A DNA stretch of 64,000 bases from Variovorax brevis (GTDB lineage Bacteria > Pseudomonadota > Gammaproteobacteria > Burkholderiales > Burkholderiaceae_C), in assembly GCF_030317105.1 (NCBI RefSeq), contig NZ_JASZYG010000005.1, positions 434,001 through 498,000 of the forward strand, written 5' to 3'. Positions within the stretch are counted from its first letter, which is position 1; each line of letters begins with the position of its first letter. The notes under the pieces are model-generated. The model was not told the origin of the DNA and did not search any database. It saw nothing but the letters and a program-made list of their open reading frames with translations. The position numbers and the translations under genes are program-made. Below are positions 1 to 8,296 of the stretch, piece after piece.

Positions 1-2
1 AA

Positions 3-659
3 TCGGATCGCAAGCTCCGGGTCGATCGTGGCTTCTCTCGTGAATCCCTCATGGGCCACGACATCGGCGGCAAGGTGCTGGGCATCGTGGGCATCGGCCA
101 TGCGGGAACGAAGACGGCAGCCTTGGCCAAGGCGTTCGGCATGCGCGTGCTAGCCGTGGATCCATTGCTGACCGCCGATGAGATTCGTGCCCGCGGGGGC
201 GAGCCTGTAGACCTCGAAATGCTGGTCAGGGTCTCCGACATCGTTTCCCTGCACTGTCCACGGGACAAAGCCACGCTGAACCTTTTCGGCGCAGAGCGCT
301 TTGCTTCAATGAAGAAAGGCGCCTTGTTCATCAGCACCGCTCGTGGCGGCGTGCATGACGAACTCGCACTCGCGGATGCCTTGCGCTCTGGACACCTCGC
401 AGGCGCCGGCCTGGACGTGTGGCAACAGGAACCGCCTCCGCTGGACCACCCGCTGCTCGCGCTGGACAACGTCGTGGCGACATTCCACACGGCCGGCGTC
501 TCGCACGAAGGTCGCCATAACGTCGCGGCGCTGGCGGCCGACCAGATCATCCAGCTTCTTGCCGGCGGCCGGCCTCCACGCCTGGTCAACCCGGAAGTGT
601 GGGACGTCTTCGTCCAACGGCGCAACGAAGCCATCGCAGCAGCCTCAGCGCTGCAGTGA
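3..659 (+). CDS. D-isomer-specific 2-hydroxyacid dehydrogenase, 5' end outside window
   Basis: NAD(P)-dependent oxidoreductase of the D-2-hydroxyacid / D-3-phosphoglycerate dehydrogenase family. The reading frame is open from the window edge, and residues before the first in-frame ATG (position 51) already match the family (basic segment leading into GHDIGGK), so the true start lies outside. The Rossmann motif GIVGIGHAGTKTA binds the cofactor. ISTARGG carries the catalytic arginine and ATFHTAGVSHEGR the catalytic histidine region; LDVWQQEPPP is the usual pre-catalytic block. About 218 residues are visible of the family's usual 310-330. It is followed 51 bases later by an RraA-family gene and then a FAD/Fe-S oxidoreductase on the same strand, which suggests a hydroxyacid catabolic unit. 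The substrate cannot be read from sequence. Confidence 0.85.
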   Translation, partial: SDRKLRVDRGFSRESLMGHDIGGKVLGIVGIGHAGTKTAALAKAFGMRVLAVDPLLTADEIRARGGEPVDLEMLVRVSDIVSLHCPRDKATLNLFGAERFASMKKGALFISTARGGVHDELALADALRSGHLAGAGLDVWQQEPPPLDHPLLALDNVVATFHTAGVSHEGRHNVAALAADQIIQLLAGGRPPRLVNPEVWDVFVQRRNEAIAAASALQ

Positions 660-710
660 TTGACATCGCACCCGCAACACCCTTTCCAGAACATCCAACG
701 AGAGACGACC

Positions 711-1385
711 ATGACCTACAACACATCTGCAGAGTTCGAGCGCGTAAGTCCCGCACTGATCGACCGTGCGCGCAAGTACCAGGTCGCCATCCTGTGCGAC
801 GTGGGTGGACGGCGCGGAGCATTGAACGCCCGCGTTCGGGCGCTTCATCCCAACATGAAGCTGGCGGGCCCCGCCTTCACCGTGGAAGTGCGCCCTGGCG
901 ACAACCTCATGTTCCATGTGGCGCTGGCCGTGGCGAAGCCGGGCGACGTCGTGGTCGTTGACGGCAAGGCCGATGCGACCTGCGCGCTGTTCGGTGACCT
1001 GATGGTGACGCAAGCCGAGGCTGCAGGGCTGGGCGGGTTTGTCGTCGATGCTGCTTCTCGCGATACCGCGTCGCTGGCGGAGGGCAAGTTTCCGATCTTC
1101 GCCGCGGGAACCAATCCCTGCGGCCCGACCAAGGGACTGCCGGGCCGTATCGCCTCGTCGGTATCTGTGGGTGGTGTTGCCGTCAATCCGGGCGATCTGG
1201 TGGTCGGCGACGTCGATGGCGTCGTGATCATTCCGCGCGATCAGGTCGAGAAGGTGCTTGACGCTGCCGACGCCAAGATCGCAGCCGAGCAGCAACGTCT
1301 GGATGAGATTGCGAAGGGCGAGCTCGTATCGCCTTGGCTCAACGATGCGCTCAAACAGGCGGGGCTCGCGCAGCTCGCCGCCTGA
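711..1385 (+). CDS. RraA / HMG-CHA aldolase family protein
   Basis: A 224-residue member of the RraA-like fold family, which includes 4-hydroxy-4-methyl-2-oxoglutarate / 4-carboxy-4-hydroxy-2-oxoadipate aldolases and the RNase E regulator RraA. The start at 711 follows GAGAGACGACC; an upstream in-frame ATG at 660 lacks a ribosome site and abuts the previous stop. Residues expected for the aldolases are present: FGDL with Asp96 and a DAASRD segment with Arg117-Asp118, and PGDLVVGDVDGVV near residue 170. Because the metal/substrate Arg-Asp pair is kept, an aldolase or oxaloacetate decarboxylase role is more likely than RNase regulation. Its neighbours are two hydroxyacid dehydrogenases. It is only distantly similar to the second RraA-type protein in the window (galC at 14092-14787). 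Confidence 0.8.
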   Translation: MTYNTSAEFERVSPALIDRARKYQVAILCDVGGRRGALNARVRALHPNMKLAGPAFTVEVRPGDNLMFHVALAVAKPGDVVVVDGKADATCALFGDLMVTQAEAAGLGGFVVDAASRDTASLAEGKFPIFAAGTNPCGPTKGLPGRIASSVSVGGVAVNPGDLVVGDVDGVVIIPRDQVEKVLDAADAKIAAEQQRLDEIAKGELVSPWLNDALKQAGLAQLAA

Positions 1386-1418
1386 TCAACACGCGCACCC
1401 AGCCAACCAGCACGAATC

Positions 1419-4400
1419 ATGATTCCCAGTCTGAAGCCGCAGGATCTTCCTGCCGCGCTTTATTCGGACTTCTTGTCAGAACTGCGCCTGCGAGGGTTCG
1501 AGGGTGACGTGACGCAGTCGCGCTCGGATCGCACCGTCTTCGCGACCGACAACTCCATCTACCAGGTCCCTCCGCAGGCGGTCGTCTTTCCAAGAAGCGA
1601 GCTTGACGTCATCCGGGTGGCGAAGCTCGCCAACGAGCCGCGGTTCAAGGGGGTTTCGTTCTCGCCGCGTGGCGGCGGGACCGGAACGAACGGCCAGTCC
1701 CTGACGAGCGGGATCGCCGTGGACCTCTCGCGCCAGATGAACAAGATCCTGGAGGTCAATCCCACGGAGGGATGGGCACGTGTTCAGGCAGGGGTGGTGA
1801 AGGACCAGTTGAACGACGCCGTGCGCGAACACGGACTCTTCTTTGCGCCGGAGTTGTCTCCATCGAACCGCGCCACCATCGGCGGAATGATTGCGACCGA
1901 CGCCAGTGGGCAGGGCTCCGTGCTGTACGGCAAGACTCGGGATCACGTGCTCGAGCTGAAAACGGTGCTGCTGGACGGCACGCCGTGGCACTCGCGGCCA
2001 CTCAACGCCACGGAGTTCGATGGCGTCAAGCGCCGCGAGGACCGCGTGGGCGCCATCCATCGCCTGCTGGACCGCATCCGCGTGGACGACGCAGAGTTGA
2101 TCGCTGAACGATTTCCAAAGCTCAATCGATGCGTCACCGGCTACGACCTGGTGCACCTTTGTGACCATTGCGGAAACTTCAACCTGAGCTCCGTGTTGTG
2201 TGGGGCGGAGGGTAGCCTGGCTTTCGTGACCGAGGCCAAGATCAACCTGGTGCGGATTCCGCATTGCACGGCCCTCGTCAACATCCGCTACAGCAGCTTT
2301 GACGCTGCCTTGCGGGATGCCGAAACGCTCATGAAGCTCGAAGCTGCCTCAAGCGAGACAGTGGACGCAAAGGTCTTGGCGCTCGCACGCGAAGATGCCG
2401 TGTGGCTGGCGGTCAAAGAATATTTTCCAGACGATCCCGAAGGCCCGGCCCAAGGGGTCAACCTCGTCGAGTTCCTCGCAGGGGATGAGACTGAGCTGGC
2501 CGGGAAACTCGCCCGCGTCGAAGCCGAACTGGTGTCCGCGGGGGGCGGCGCCGGACGAAGGGGCTACACCGTTGCGCGCGGCGAGGCAGCGGCGTCAGCC
2601 ATCTGGTCGATGCGCAAGAAGTCCGTCGGCCTCCTCGGAAACATGCAAGGGGATAGGCGGCCGGTGCCGTTTGTCGAAGACACCGTGGTCCCGCCAGAGC
2701 GCCTCGCGGACTACATCGCCGAGTTTCGCGCCGTGCTGGATCGACGAGGCCTCGTGTACGGGATGTTCGGTCACGTCGATGCAGGATGCCTGCATGTTCG
2801 GCCAGCGCTGGACATGAAGGATCCGGACCAGGAAAAGCTGATCCGGGAGATCTCGGACGAGGTGTTTGCGCTGACGCGCAAGTACCAAGGGGTGCTTTGG
2901 GGCGAGCACGGCAAGGGTTTCCGGTCCGAATACGCGCCAAAGTTCTTCGGCCCTTTGTATCCGCGGCTGCAGGAAATCAAGGCCGCGTTCGACCCGAACA
3001 ACCAGCTCAATCCTGGCAAGATCGCGGCGCCTCCTGGCCATTCGTTGACGCGCATCGATGAAGTGCCTACACGCGGCCAGTCCGACCGTCGAATCCCTTT
3101 GACGATTCGCCGTGCAAACGAGGACTCGTTGCATTGCAACGGCAATGCCGCATGCTTCAACTACGACCCCGACGACGCGATGTGCCCGTCGTGGAAAGCA
3201 ACGCGCGACCGAAAGCATTCGCCGAAGGGTCGCGCTTCGTTGATGAGGGAGTGGTTGCGCTTGCTGGCCGACGCAAACGTCGATTCGTCAGCAGAAGCGC
3301 GGCGGATCCGGCGGCTAAGCATGTGGAAAAGATGGATCGACCTTCCTTCACGGGTACTGAACTCCTGGACCGCGCGAAGCGATCGAAGCGACTTTTCCCT
3401 TGAGGTCAAGGAAGCGATGGATGGGTGTCTTGCCTGCAAGTCTTGCGTCGGGCAATGTCCCATCAAGGTCGATGTTCCTGCGTTCCGATCCCGTTTCCTT
3501 GAGGTGTACTACGGCCGCTATCTGCGTCCGGCAAAGGACCGCCTCGTCGCCTCGCTCGAGCGCTGGCTGCCCGTCGCAGCGACGATGCCTCGCATCGTCA
3601 ATGCCGTGACGCAGAGTGGCCTTGGCCGTGCGGCCTTGCGCAGGGTGGGGCTTGTGGCGTTGCCGGACCTCAGCGGGATCGCGCTTCGCCGCGAACTGGA
3701 GCGCCGAGGCGTGAAGATGGCTTCCCCCGCCGCCTTGATGGCACTTCCGCGCCACGACAGAAGCAGCAGCGTTGTGATCGTTCAGGATGCCTTTACCTCC
3801 TACTACGACACCACTGTCGTCTTGGACTTCTGCGAGCTCTTGACGCTGCTCGGCTTCACGCCCTGGATGGCGCCGTTCAAGCCCAACGGAAAGCCGCAGC
3901 ACGTGCTCGGCTTCTTGGGGAAATTCGAGCAGACGGCGGCGTCCAACGCCGGGATGCTCAATGCGCTCGCTGCCACGGGTGTCGAGCTGGTAGGTGTCGA
4001 TCCCTCGATGACCCTTGCATTTCGGGCAGAGTATGTGAAGGCTCTCGGAATCGATCGCGCCCCGAAAGTGTCGTTGCCGCAGGAGTGGCTGGTGAAACGC
4101 ATCGATCGGCTCCCCCAGATGGCGCTCGATGGCGCTCAACCGTGGGCCCTCCTGGCGCATTGCACCGAGAAAACAAACGCACCTGCCGCGACGGCAGACT
4201 GGGCCAAGCTGGGCCGAAGGTTGGGTGTTTCACTGAACCTCATGCCCAGCGGATGTTGTGGCATGGCCGGGCTCTACGGGCACGAGCTTGCAAATCGATC
4301 CAACTCGGAAGCGATCTACAAGCTCAGTTGGGGAAAGCTGGTGTCCGATCCGGGCTTTGCAGGCCGCGTCGTCGCGACCGGCTATTCGTGCCGCTGCCAG

Positions 4401-4586
4401 GCAGATCTGATGGATGGCGTCGCATTGCTGCATCCGCTTCAAGTATTGCTCGAACGCATCAAAGCCGAACCCCGACGATCGGCTCAAGAACCACGCAAGA
4501 TGGACGAATGCCCCGAGACCCCGAGCACCTCGGAGGGGAGGTTTGTTCCGGATCGGACCGCTGTCGGAATGGACGTGCCCGATTGA
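1419..4586 (+). CDS. FAD-linked oxidoreductase with C-terminal Fe-S domain, YdiJ type
   Basis: A large (1055-residue) fused flavin/iron-sulfur dehydrogenase like E. coli YdiJ, a family acting on D-2-hydroxyacids such as D-lactate or D-2-hydroxyglutarate and passing electrons to the respiratory chain. The PCMH FAD-binding domain shows PRGGGTGTNG (about residues 82-91) and GMIATDASGQGS (about 156). The FAD-oxidase C-terminal domain shows GHVDAGCLHVRP (about 450), GEHGKGFRSEY (about 495) and FDPNNQLNPGK (about 524). Fe-S ligands follow in CNGNAACFNY (about 571) and CLACKSCVGQCP (about 669), and a heterodisulfide-reductase-like CCGMAGLYGHE lies near 946. The last 30 residues are polar and not family-like. 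No clear ribosome site precedes the ATG. The preceding D-hydroxyacid dehydrogenase suggests a shared substrate pathway. Confidence 0.85.
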   Translation: MIPSLKPQDLPAALYSDFLSELRLRGFEGDVTQSRSDRTVFATDNSIYQVPPQAVVFPRSELDVIRVAKLANEPRFKGVSFSPRGGGTGTNGQSLTSGIAVDLSRQMNKILEVNPTEGWARVQAGVVKDQLNDAVREHGLFFAPELSPSNRATIGGMIATDASGQGSVLYGKTRDHVLELKTVLLDGTPWHSRPLNATEFDGVKRREDRVGAIHRLLDRIRVDDAELIAERFPKLNRCVTGYDLVHLCDHCGNFNLSSVLCGAEGSLAFVTEAKINLVRIPHCTALVNIRYSSFDAALRDAETLMKLEAASSETVDAKVLALAREDAVWLAVKEYFPDDPEGPAQGVNLVEFLAGDETELAGKLARVEAELVSAGGGAGRRGYTVARGEAAASAIWSMRKKSVGLLGNMQGDRRPVPFVEDTVVPPERLADYIAEFRAVLDRRGLVYGMFGHVDAGCLHVRPALDMKDPDQEKLIREISDEVFALTRKYQGVLWGEHGKGFRSEYAPKFFGPLYPRLQEIKAAFDPNNQLNPGKIAAPPGHSLTRIDEVPTRGQSDRRIPLTIRRANEDSLHCNGNAACFNYDPDDAMCPSWKATRDRKHSPKGRASLMREWLRLLADANVDSSAEARRIRRLSMWKRWIDLPSRVLNSWTARSDRSDFSLEVKEAMDGCLACKSCVGQCPIKVDVPAFRSRFLEVYYGRYLRPAKDRLVASLERWLPVAATMPRIVNAVTQSGLGRAALRRVGLVALPDLSGIALRRELERRGVKMASPAALMALPRHDRSSSVVIVQDAFTSYYDTTVVLDFCELLTLLGFTPWMAPFKPNGKPQHVLGFLGKFEQTAASNAGMLNALAATGVELVGVDPSMTLAFRAEYVKALGIDRAPKVSLPQEWLVKRIDRLPQMALDGAQPWALLAHCTEKTNAPAATADWAKLGRRLGVSLNLMPSGCCGMAGLYGHELANRSNSEAIYKLSWGKLVSDPGFAGRVVATGYSCRCQADLMDGVALLHPLQVLLERIKAEPRRSAQEPRKMDECPETPSTSEGRFVPDRTAVGMDVPD

Positions 4587-4848
4587 AGCGGCGGTGAAGA
4601 CTGGCGCGCCGATCAATCAACTCTTGCCGCGACTGCTTCTCCCGGTAGAGCTGACTTTCAGAGTGCTCAGTCGAAGGTCCGAGACGGGCCCGATCCTGCC
4701 TTTGATTCAACTGAGGCCAGTGACAGCAACCAGGCTTGAACCGGAAATTCAAACCCGCAAGGTCACCGCCCTTCACGTCGATGCATGCGAAGACCACACC
4801 TCCCGGTCGCGCCCTGTGCACCGCTTCACGCCAACCAGCTGCTGCGAC
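4587..4848. other. Intergenic stretch between convergent genes
   Basis: About 260 bases between the stop of the YdiJ-type gene and the stop of the minus-strand racemase-family gene. The only open frames are shadows of the neighbours. No convincing hairpin with a T-tract, no RNA gene and no repeat was seen. Confidence 0.5.
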
Positions 4849-5550
4849 TCACAAGGAAGCACCCGCCTTGCTGGCAGCACCCACGCTTTGGCGCCTCAGC
4901 ATCAGCATCCGCAACCGCCGAACAGCCGCCGGAATCGGCGCAATGAGCGCCACGCTGCCAAATCGCCCAGACAAGTTCATCGCAGCCTGACCCAACGGCC
5001 CGCCGCCGATGATGACCGCCTGCGCGCCGTCTTCGTCGATGCATTTCTGCACGGCTGCGGCCAGTGCTTCGTCAAGCGCTGCCGGATCGGCCGCCAGCGC
5101 ACGCGGATCACCCTCGGTGAGGCGGATGCCACTGTAGTGCGCGCTGAGCCCCAGTTCGGCAGCACGGCCATCGATGGCGGCAGCCAGATCGGGCGTGACG
5201 GTCGCAACGCCGAAACGCCGCGAGCCGTGCGCCGCCTCCAGCATCGATGCCTCGCAAATACCAACCACCGGCACCGGGCTCAAGCGGCGCACCCGTTCGA
5301 TGCCGGGATCGCCGAACGCGCTGATGATGATGCCGTCCCAAGCCGTTCCGGCATCGCGCCATGAGCGCTCGACCTCCAGGCCCGCCGCGCTCAGCTCCGC
5401 CTCGTTGACGATCATCGAAGGGCCGCGCAGTGCAGTCAGGCCGGTGACACGAAAACCGTCAACAGGAGGAAGTTCGGCCGTGGCAATCCGCACCATCATC
5501 GTGGTGGTCGCTTCGGACGAGTTGGGGTTGATCAAGAGAATGTCGCGCAT
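4849..5550 (-). CDS. Asp/Glu/hydantoin racemase family protein lacking the canonical cysteines
   Basis: A 233-residue protein of the Asp/Glu/hydantoin racemase superfamily: the N-terminus LLINPNSSEATT, the SAFGDPGIE block (residues 77-85) and PVVGICEAS (93-102) are characteristic. In cofactor-independent racemases of this family two cysteines act as acid and base. Here the first position reads SAFGDPG (Ala78 in place of Cys) and the second reads IGGGPLG (about 181-187), also without Cys. The only cysteines are in GICEAS and QKCID. It may therefore be a lyase, isomerase or decarboxylase of the same fold rather than a classical racemase. It lies 30 bases downstream of an MFS carrier gene on the same strand, so the pair is probably co-transcribed and may act on the imported substrate. 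Confidence 0.75.
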   Translation of the reverse strand: MRDILLINPNSSEATTTMMVRIATAELPPVDGFRVTGLTALRGPSMIVNEAELSAAGLEVERSWRDAGTAWDGIIISAFGDPGIERVRRLSPVPVVGICEASMLEAAHGSRRFGVATVTPDLAAAIDGRAAELGLSAHYSGIRLTEGDPRALAADPAALDEALAAAVQKCIDEDGAQAVIIGGGPLGQAAMNLSGRFGSVALIAPIPAAVRRLRMLMLRRQSVGAASKAGASL

Positions 5551-5580
5551 GGGAAAAACGTCCGGGCGGTGCGTTGTCAG

Positions 5581-7020
5581 TCAGGCCCGCGAAGGGACGG
5601 CGTGGGTGATGGCCTCCTCCGAGGGCAAGGCAATGGCATCGGGCGATTGGCCATAGGTCTCGGGCACGCTCTGTACGCTCACCGTGAAGATCGCGTACAT
5701 GGCGGCCACCATGCCGAACACGCCGGCGACGCCAAAACCATCGAGCAACCGGCCCGCAACCAGGGGCATGAACGCGCCCGCCGCCGTGCCGGTCGCCAGG
5801 ATGAACGCCGTGCCGAAAGCACGCACCTTGGTCGGATACAACTCGGGCGCAAAGATCCAGATGGTCGTGTTCAGCAGCAGCACGAAGAACTGGAAGATCG
5901 CGCCGGCCGCCAGCACGAGCACGATGCTCTGGGCCAGGAAGCCGATCGTCAAAGCAGCCGCGCCGGCGCACAGGGCGCCGATGGTCAGCACGCGCTTGCG
6001 CGGAAACTTGAAGCCGAGCACGGACGCTGCAATGGCGCCCAGCAGGCTGCCGCTTTGCATGATCATCGTGAACAGCAGGCTCTTGGACACCGTGTAGCCC
6101 AGGCCAACCAGAATCGTCGGCATCAGTGTGAGCACCGACAGCTGCGCGCCATAAGCCATCCAGATGGTGATGCACAGCGGAATCGTGCGACGCGCCAGCG
6201 CACCGCGGAAGATCTCCGTCACGCGCACCTTGACTTTCGCCGTGGGGTTGGGCGTGCCGTCATCGGCGATGTAGGCATGGCCGACGTCCACCTTGCCGCT
6301 CAGTCGCCCCGAGGCCAGCTTGGTCAGCACGACGTTGACTTCCTTGACGCGGTCTTGCGACAGCAGAAAGCGCGGCGTCTCCGGGATGTAGCGACGGTAG
6401 AAGGCGCCCAACAGGGCCGGCACCATCAGGCACACGAACAGCCAGCGCCAGCTGCTCTCGCCAGGAAAGATCGAGAACACGAGCAGCCCGAAAGCGGGCG
6501 CGAGGAAATTGCCCAGCCCGCCGGCGCCGACGTTCACGAGCCCCACCGCCGTTCCGCGGAACTTGGTCGAGCAGAACTCGGACAGCATCGTGACGGCAAT
6601 CGCGATTTCGCCACCCAGGCCGAAGCCGACCACGGCGCGTCCGATGGCCATCACCGTCAGGTTGGGTGCCGCGGCGCAGATGCCGGCGCCCAGCGTGAAC
6701 AGCAACAGGTCGAGGCTGAGCATCACGCGGCGACCGTAGCGATCGGCCACGAAGCCGGAGACGATGCGCCCGATGGCTGCGGCACCGAAGGTCACCGTGT
6801 TCAGCAGGCCGATGTCGGTGGCGCCCAGGCCCCATTGCTCGCGCAACATCGGCCCGACGATGCCCACCGCGTTCTGCTCGAAGGCGTCGAACAGGCAACC
6901 AATCAGGATGAGAAAAATGATCGTGTGGTGCGAGCGGGTCACGCCGATCTGATCGAGTGCGCGGTCCAGCTCGGCCACGCGGGGCGAAGTTGGCGCTGAA
7001 AGAGCAGGTCCACCGGCCAT
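5581..7020 (-). CDS. MFS transporter (metabolite/aromatic acid:H+ symporter type)
   Basis: A 479-residue, 12-helix major facilitator of the inner membrane. The start is set at 7020, where AAGGAGCTACGAC precedes ATG; a further in-frame start at 7050 lacks a ribosome site. The loop-2 signature GFVADRYGRR (89-98), the FGLGGEIAIAV segment and the sugar/acid-porter motif IPETPRFLL after helix 6 place it in the AAHS / metabolite:H+ symporter group. The likely cargo is a carboxylated or aromatic acid, but specificity cannot be read. It lies between an RpiR regulator gene upstream and a racemase-family gene downstream, all on the minus strand. The 207-base leader contains a perfect TTGAAAT-type inverted repeat, a possible operator. 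Confidence 0.85.
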   Translation of the reverse strand: MAGGPALSAPTSPRVAELDRALDQIGVTRSHHTIIFLILIGCLFDAFEQNAVGIVGPMLREQWGLGATDIGLLNTVTFGAAAIGRIVSGFVADRYGRRVMLSLDLLLFTLGAGICAAAPNLTVMAIGRAVVGFGLGGEIAIAVTMLSEFCSTKFRGTAVGLVNVGAGGLGNFLAPAFGLLVFSIFPGESSWRWLFVCLMVPALLGAFYRRYIPETPRFLLSQDRVKEVNVVLTKLASGRLSGKVDVGHAYIADDGTPNPTAKVKVRVTEIFRGALARRTIPLCITIWMAYGAQLSVLTLMPTILVGLGYTVSKSLLFTMIMQSGSLLGAIAASVLGFKFPRKRVLTIGALCAGAAALTIGFLAQSIVLVLAAGAIFQFFVLLLNTTIWIFAPELYPTKVRAFGTAFILATGTAAGAFMPLVAGRLLDGFGVAGVFGMVAAMYAIFTVSVQSVPETYGQSPDAIALPSEEAITHAVPSRA

Positions 7021-7082
7021 GTCGTAGCTCCTTGAGGAATCGAAAACCAAAGCAATCCGGGAGTGCAGATTGTGGCACTACG

Positions 7083-7120
7083 ATTTCATTTTGTCTTCAA
7101 TATTGAAATTATTATTTCAA
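7083..7120. promoter_or_regulatory. Candidate RpiR operator: repeated ATTTCA/TGAAAT half-sites
   Basis: In an AT-rich stretch between the RpiR gene and the MFS gene there is a perfect inverted repeat, TTGAAAT-TATT-ATTTCAA at 7103-7120, with a further ATTTCA half-site at 7083-7088. RpiR-family proteins bind palindromes with GAAA/TTTC arms. Position and symmetry make this a plausible operator for the MFS/racemase unit, but that is inference. Confidence 0.5.
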
Positions 7121-7227
7121 GTGAAAACCCTGATTCACCCTCGCGGCATGGCTCCCTCGGCGTGCAATTGGCAGGGTTGAGCCGCACGCTCGGGGGCGCC
7201 GCAGGATCCGTGCGGAAAGATGAGGCG

Positions 7228-8070
7228 TCAGAGCTCGTCGAGCTCGTCATGCGCCTGCTCGATGGCGGCCAGGCGCTTGCGTCCCGCGGAGCCGGATGCG
7301 TCGACGACCGTCGTCGCGATCAGGTCGCACAGGCCCATCACCGCCACGTGGTTGTCGAGCAGGCCGGTGCCGCGGCAATCGCATTGAATCGACCAAGTGG
7401 CGCCGGGGTACTCGGGCGAGGTCTGGTCGCTGATGAAGAGGATCCTTGCGCCGGCTTGGCGGGCCGCTTCCAGCACCGCGCTCATCTGGCGCGTCTGCCG
7501 GCGAATGCCGAAGACGATCACGCAGTCGCGTTCGCTCACGCCGGCGAGGTGTTCGCCGAGCGTTTCGCCGGCGCCGGGAATGGCCGTCACATGCGGCACC
7601 ACCTGGATGAGCTGCCAGCGCAGATAGATGGCAAAGCCGTGGCTGCTGCGGCTGCCGAAAATCAGCACCTGTTCGGCGCCGAGGATGGCCTTGGCGATTT
7701 CAACCATCTGCGCATCGCCCAGCCGCTCGAAGGTGGTGCTCAGGTTCGCACCGGAAACCTGCGCGTGCGCGGCCACCAGGTCGCCGCGCTTGCCGCCCGC
7801 TTTCATCGACTGGAAAAGTGGCGAGCCCGACTGCTTTTCTTCGCGGACGTGCCGCCGCGCTTCCTCATAGTTTTCGTAGCCGATGCGTCGGATGAAGCGG
7901 CTCACGGTGGACGGTGATACGCCCGCGAGTTCGGCCAGTTCGTTGCCCGCATAGCCCGCCAGTTCACCGGGAAACTCGAGCACGAAATTGGCCAGCTTGC
8001 GCTCCGTATCGGGGAGTGCTTCGAGGTGGCTACGGACACGGCGGACAAAGGAATCGGTGGATGCTCGCAT
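7228..8070 (-). CDS. MurR/RpiR family transcriptional regulator
   Basis: A 280-residue regulator with an N-terminal HTH (about residues 43-63, ELAELAGVSPSTVSRFIRRIG, preceded by the typical SEAERKLANFVL-like helix) and a C-terminal SIS sugar-isomerase domain (about 125-265, with EQVLIFGSRSSHG and the downstream RQTRQM loop). Such proteins sense phosphosugars or other small metabolites through the SIS domain and usually control adjacent catabolic or transport genes. It is transcribed in the same direction as the MFS carrier and racemase-family genes downstream, with a TGAAAT-type inverted repeat in between. Upstream, 226 non-coding bases separate it from the end of the gallate operon, so it probably has its own promoter. 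The gallate operon is an alternative target. Confidence 0.85.
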   Translation of the reverse strand: MRASTDSFVRRVRSHLEALPDTERKLANFVLEFPGELAGYAGNELAELAGVSPSTVSRFIRRIGYENYEEARRHVREEKQSGSPLFQSMKAGGKRGDLVAAHAQVSGANLSTTFERLGDAQMVEIAKAILGAEQVLIFGSRSSHGFAIYLRWQLIQVVPHVTAIPGAGETLGEHLAGVSERDCVIVFGIRRQTRQMSAVLEAARQAGARILFISDQTSPEYPGATWSIQCDCRGTGLLDNHVAVMGLCDLIATTVVDASGSAGRKRLAAIEQAHDELDEL

Positions 8071-8296
8071 CCGGCGATTGTGGCAATGTTGCCGCCGCGC
8101 CCCGATGCCGGGTCAATCCGCCTTCGTTCTTTCGGTGCGCCGTGTGGCTTCGAAGTCGGCGCTGTAGGCGCCCTGGAAAAAGCCGTTGGTTCCCGTGGCG
8201 GCCCCCAGCGAAGTCAGCGGTTCGAGGCTTGGTGTTGGCCTTCTACACGCCATGATTCGAGCCCTCGCGTCGCCGGCTGCGCCCTTGTCGAGATAT

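Noticed and set aside
5569..6999. 476-codon plus-strand open frame
   Set aside because: It is antisense to the MFS gene; its His/Arg/Gln-rich product is typical of a GC-rich shadow frame.
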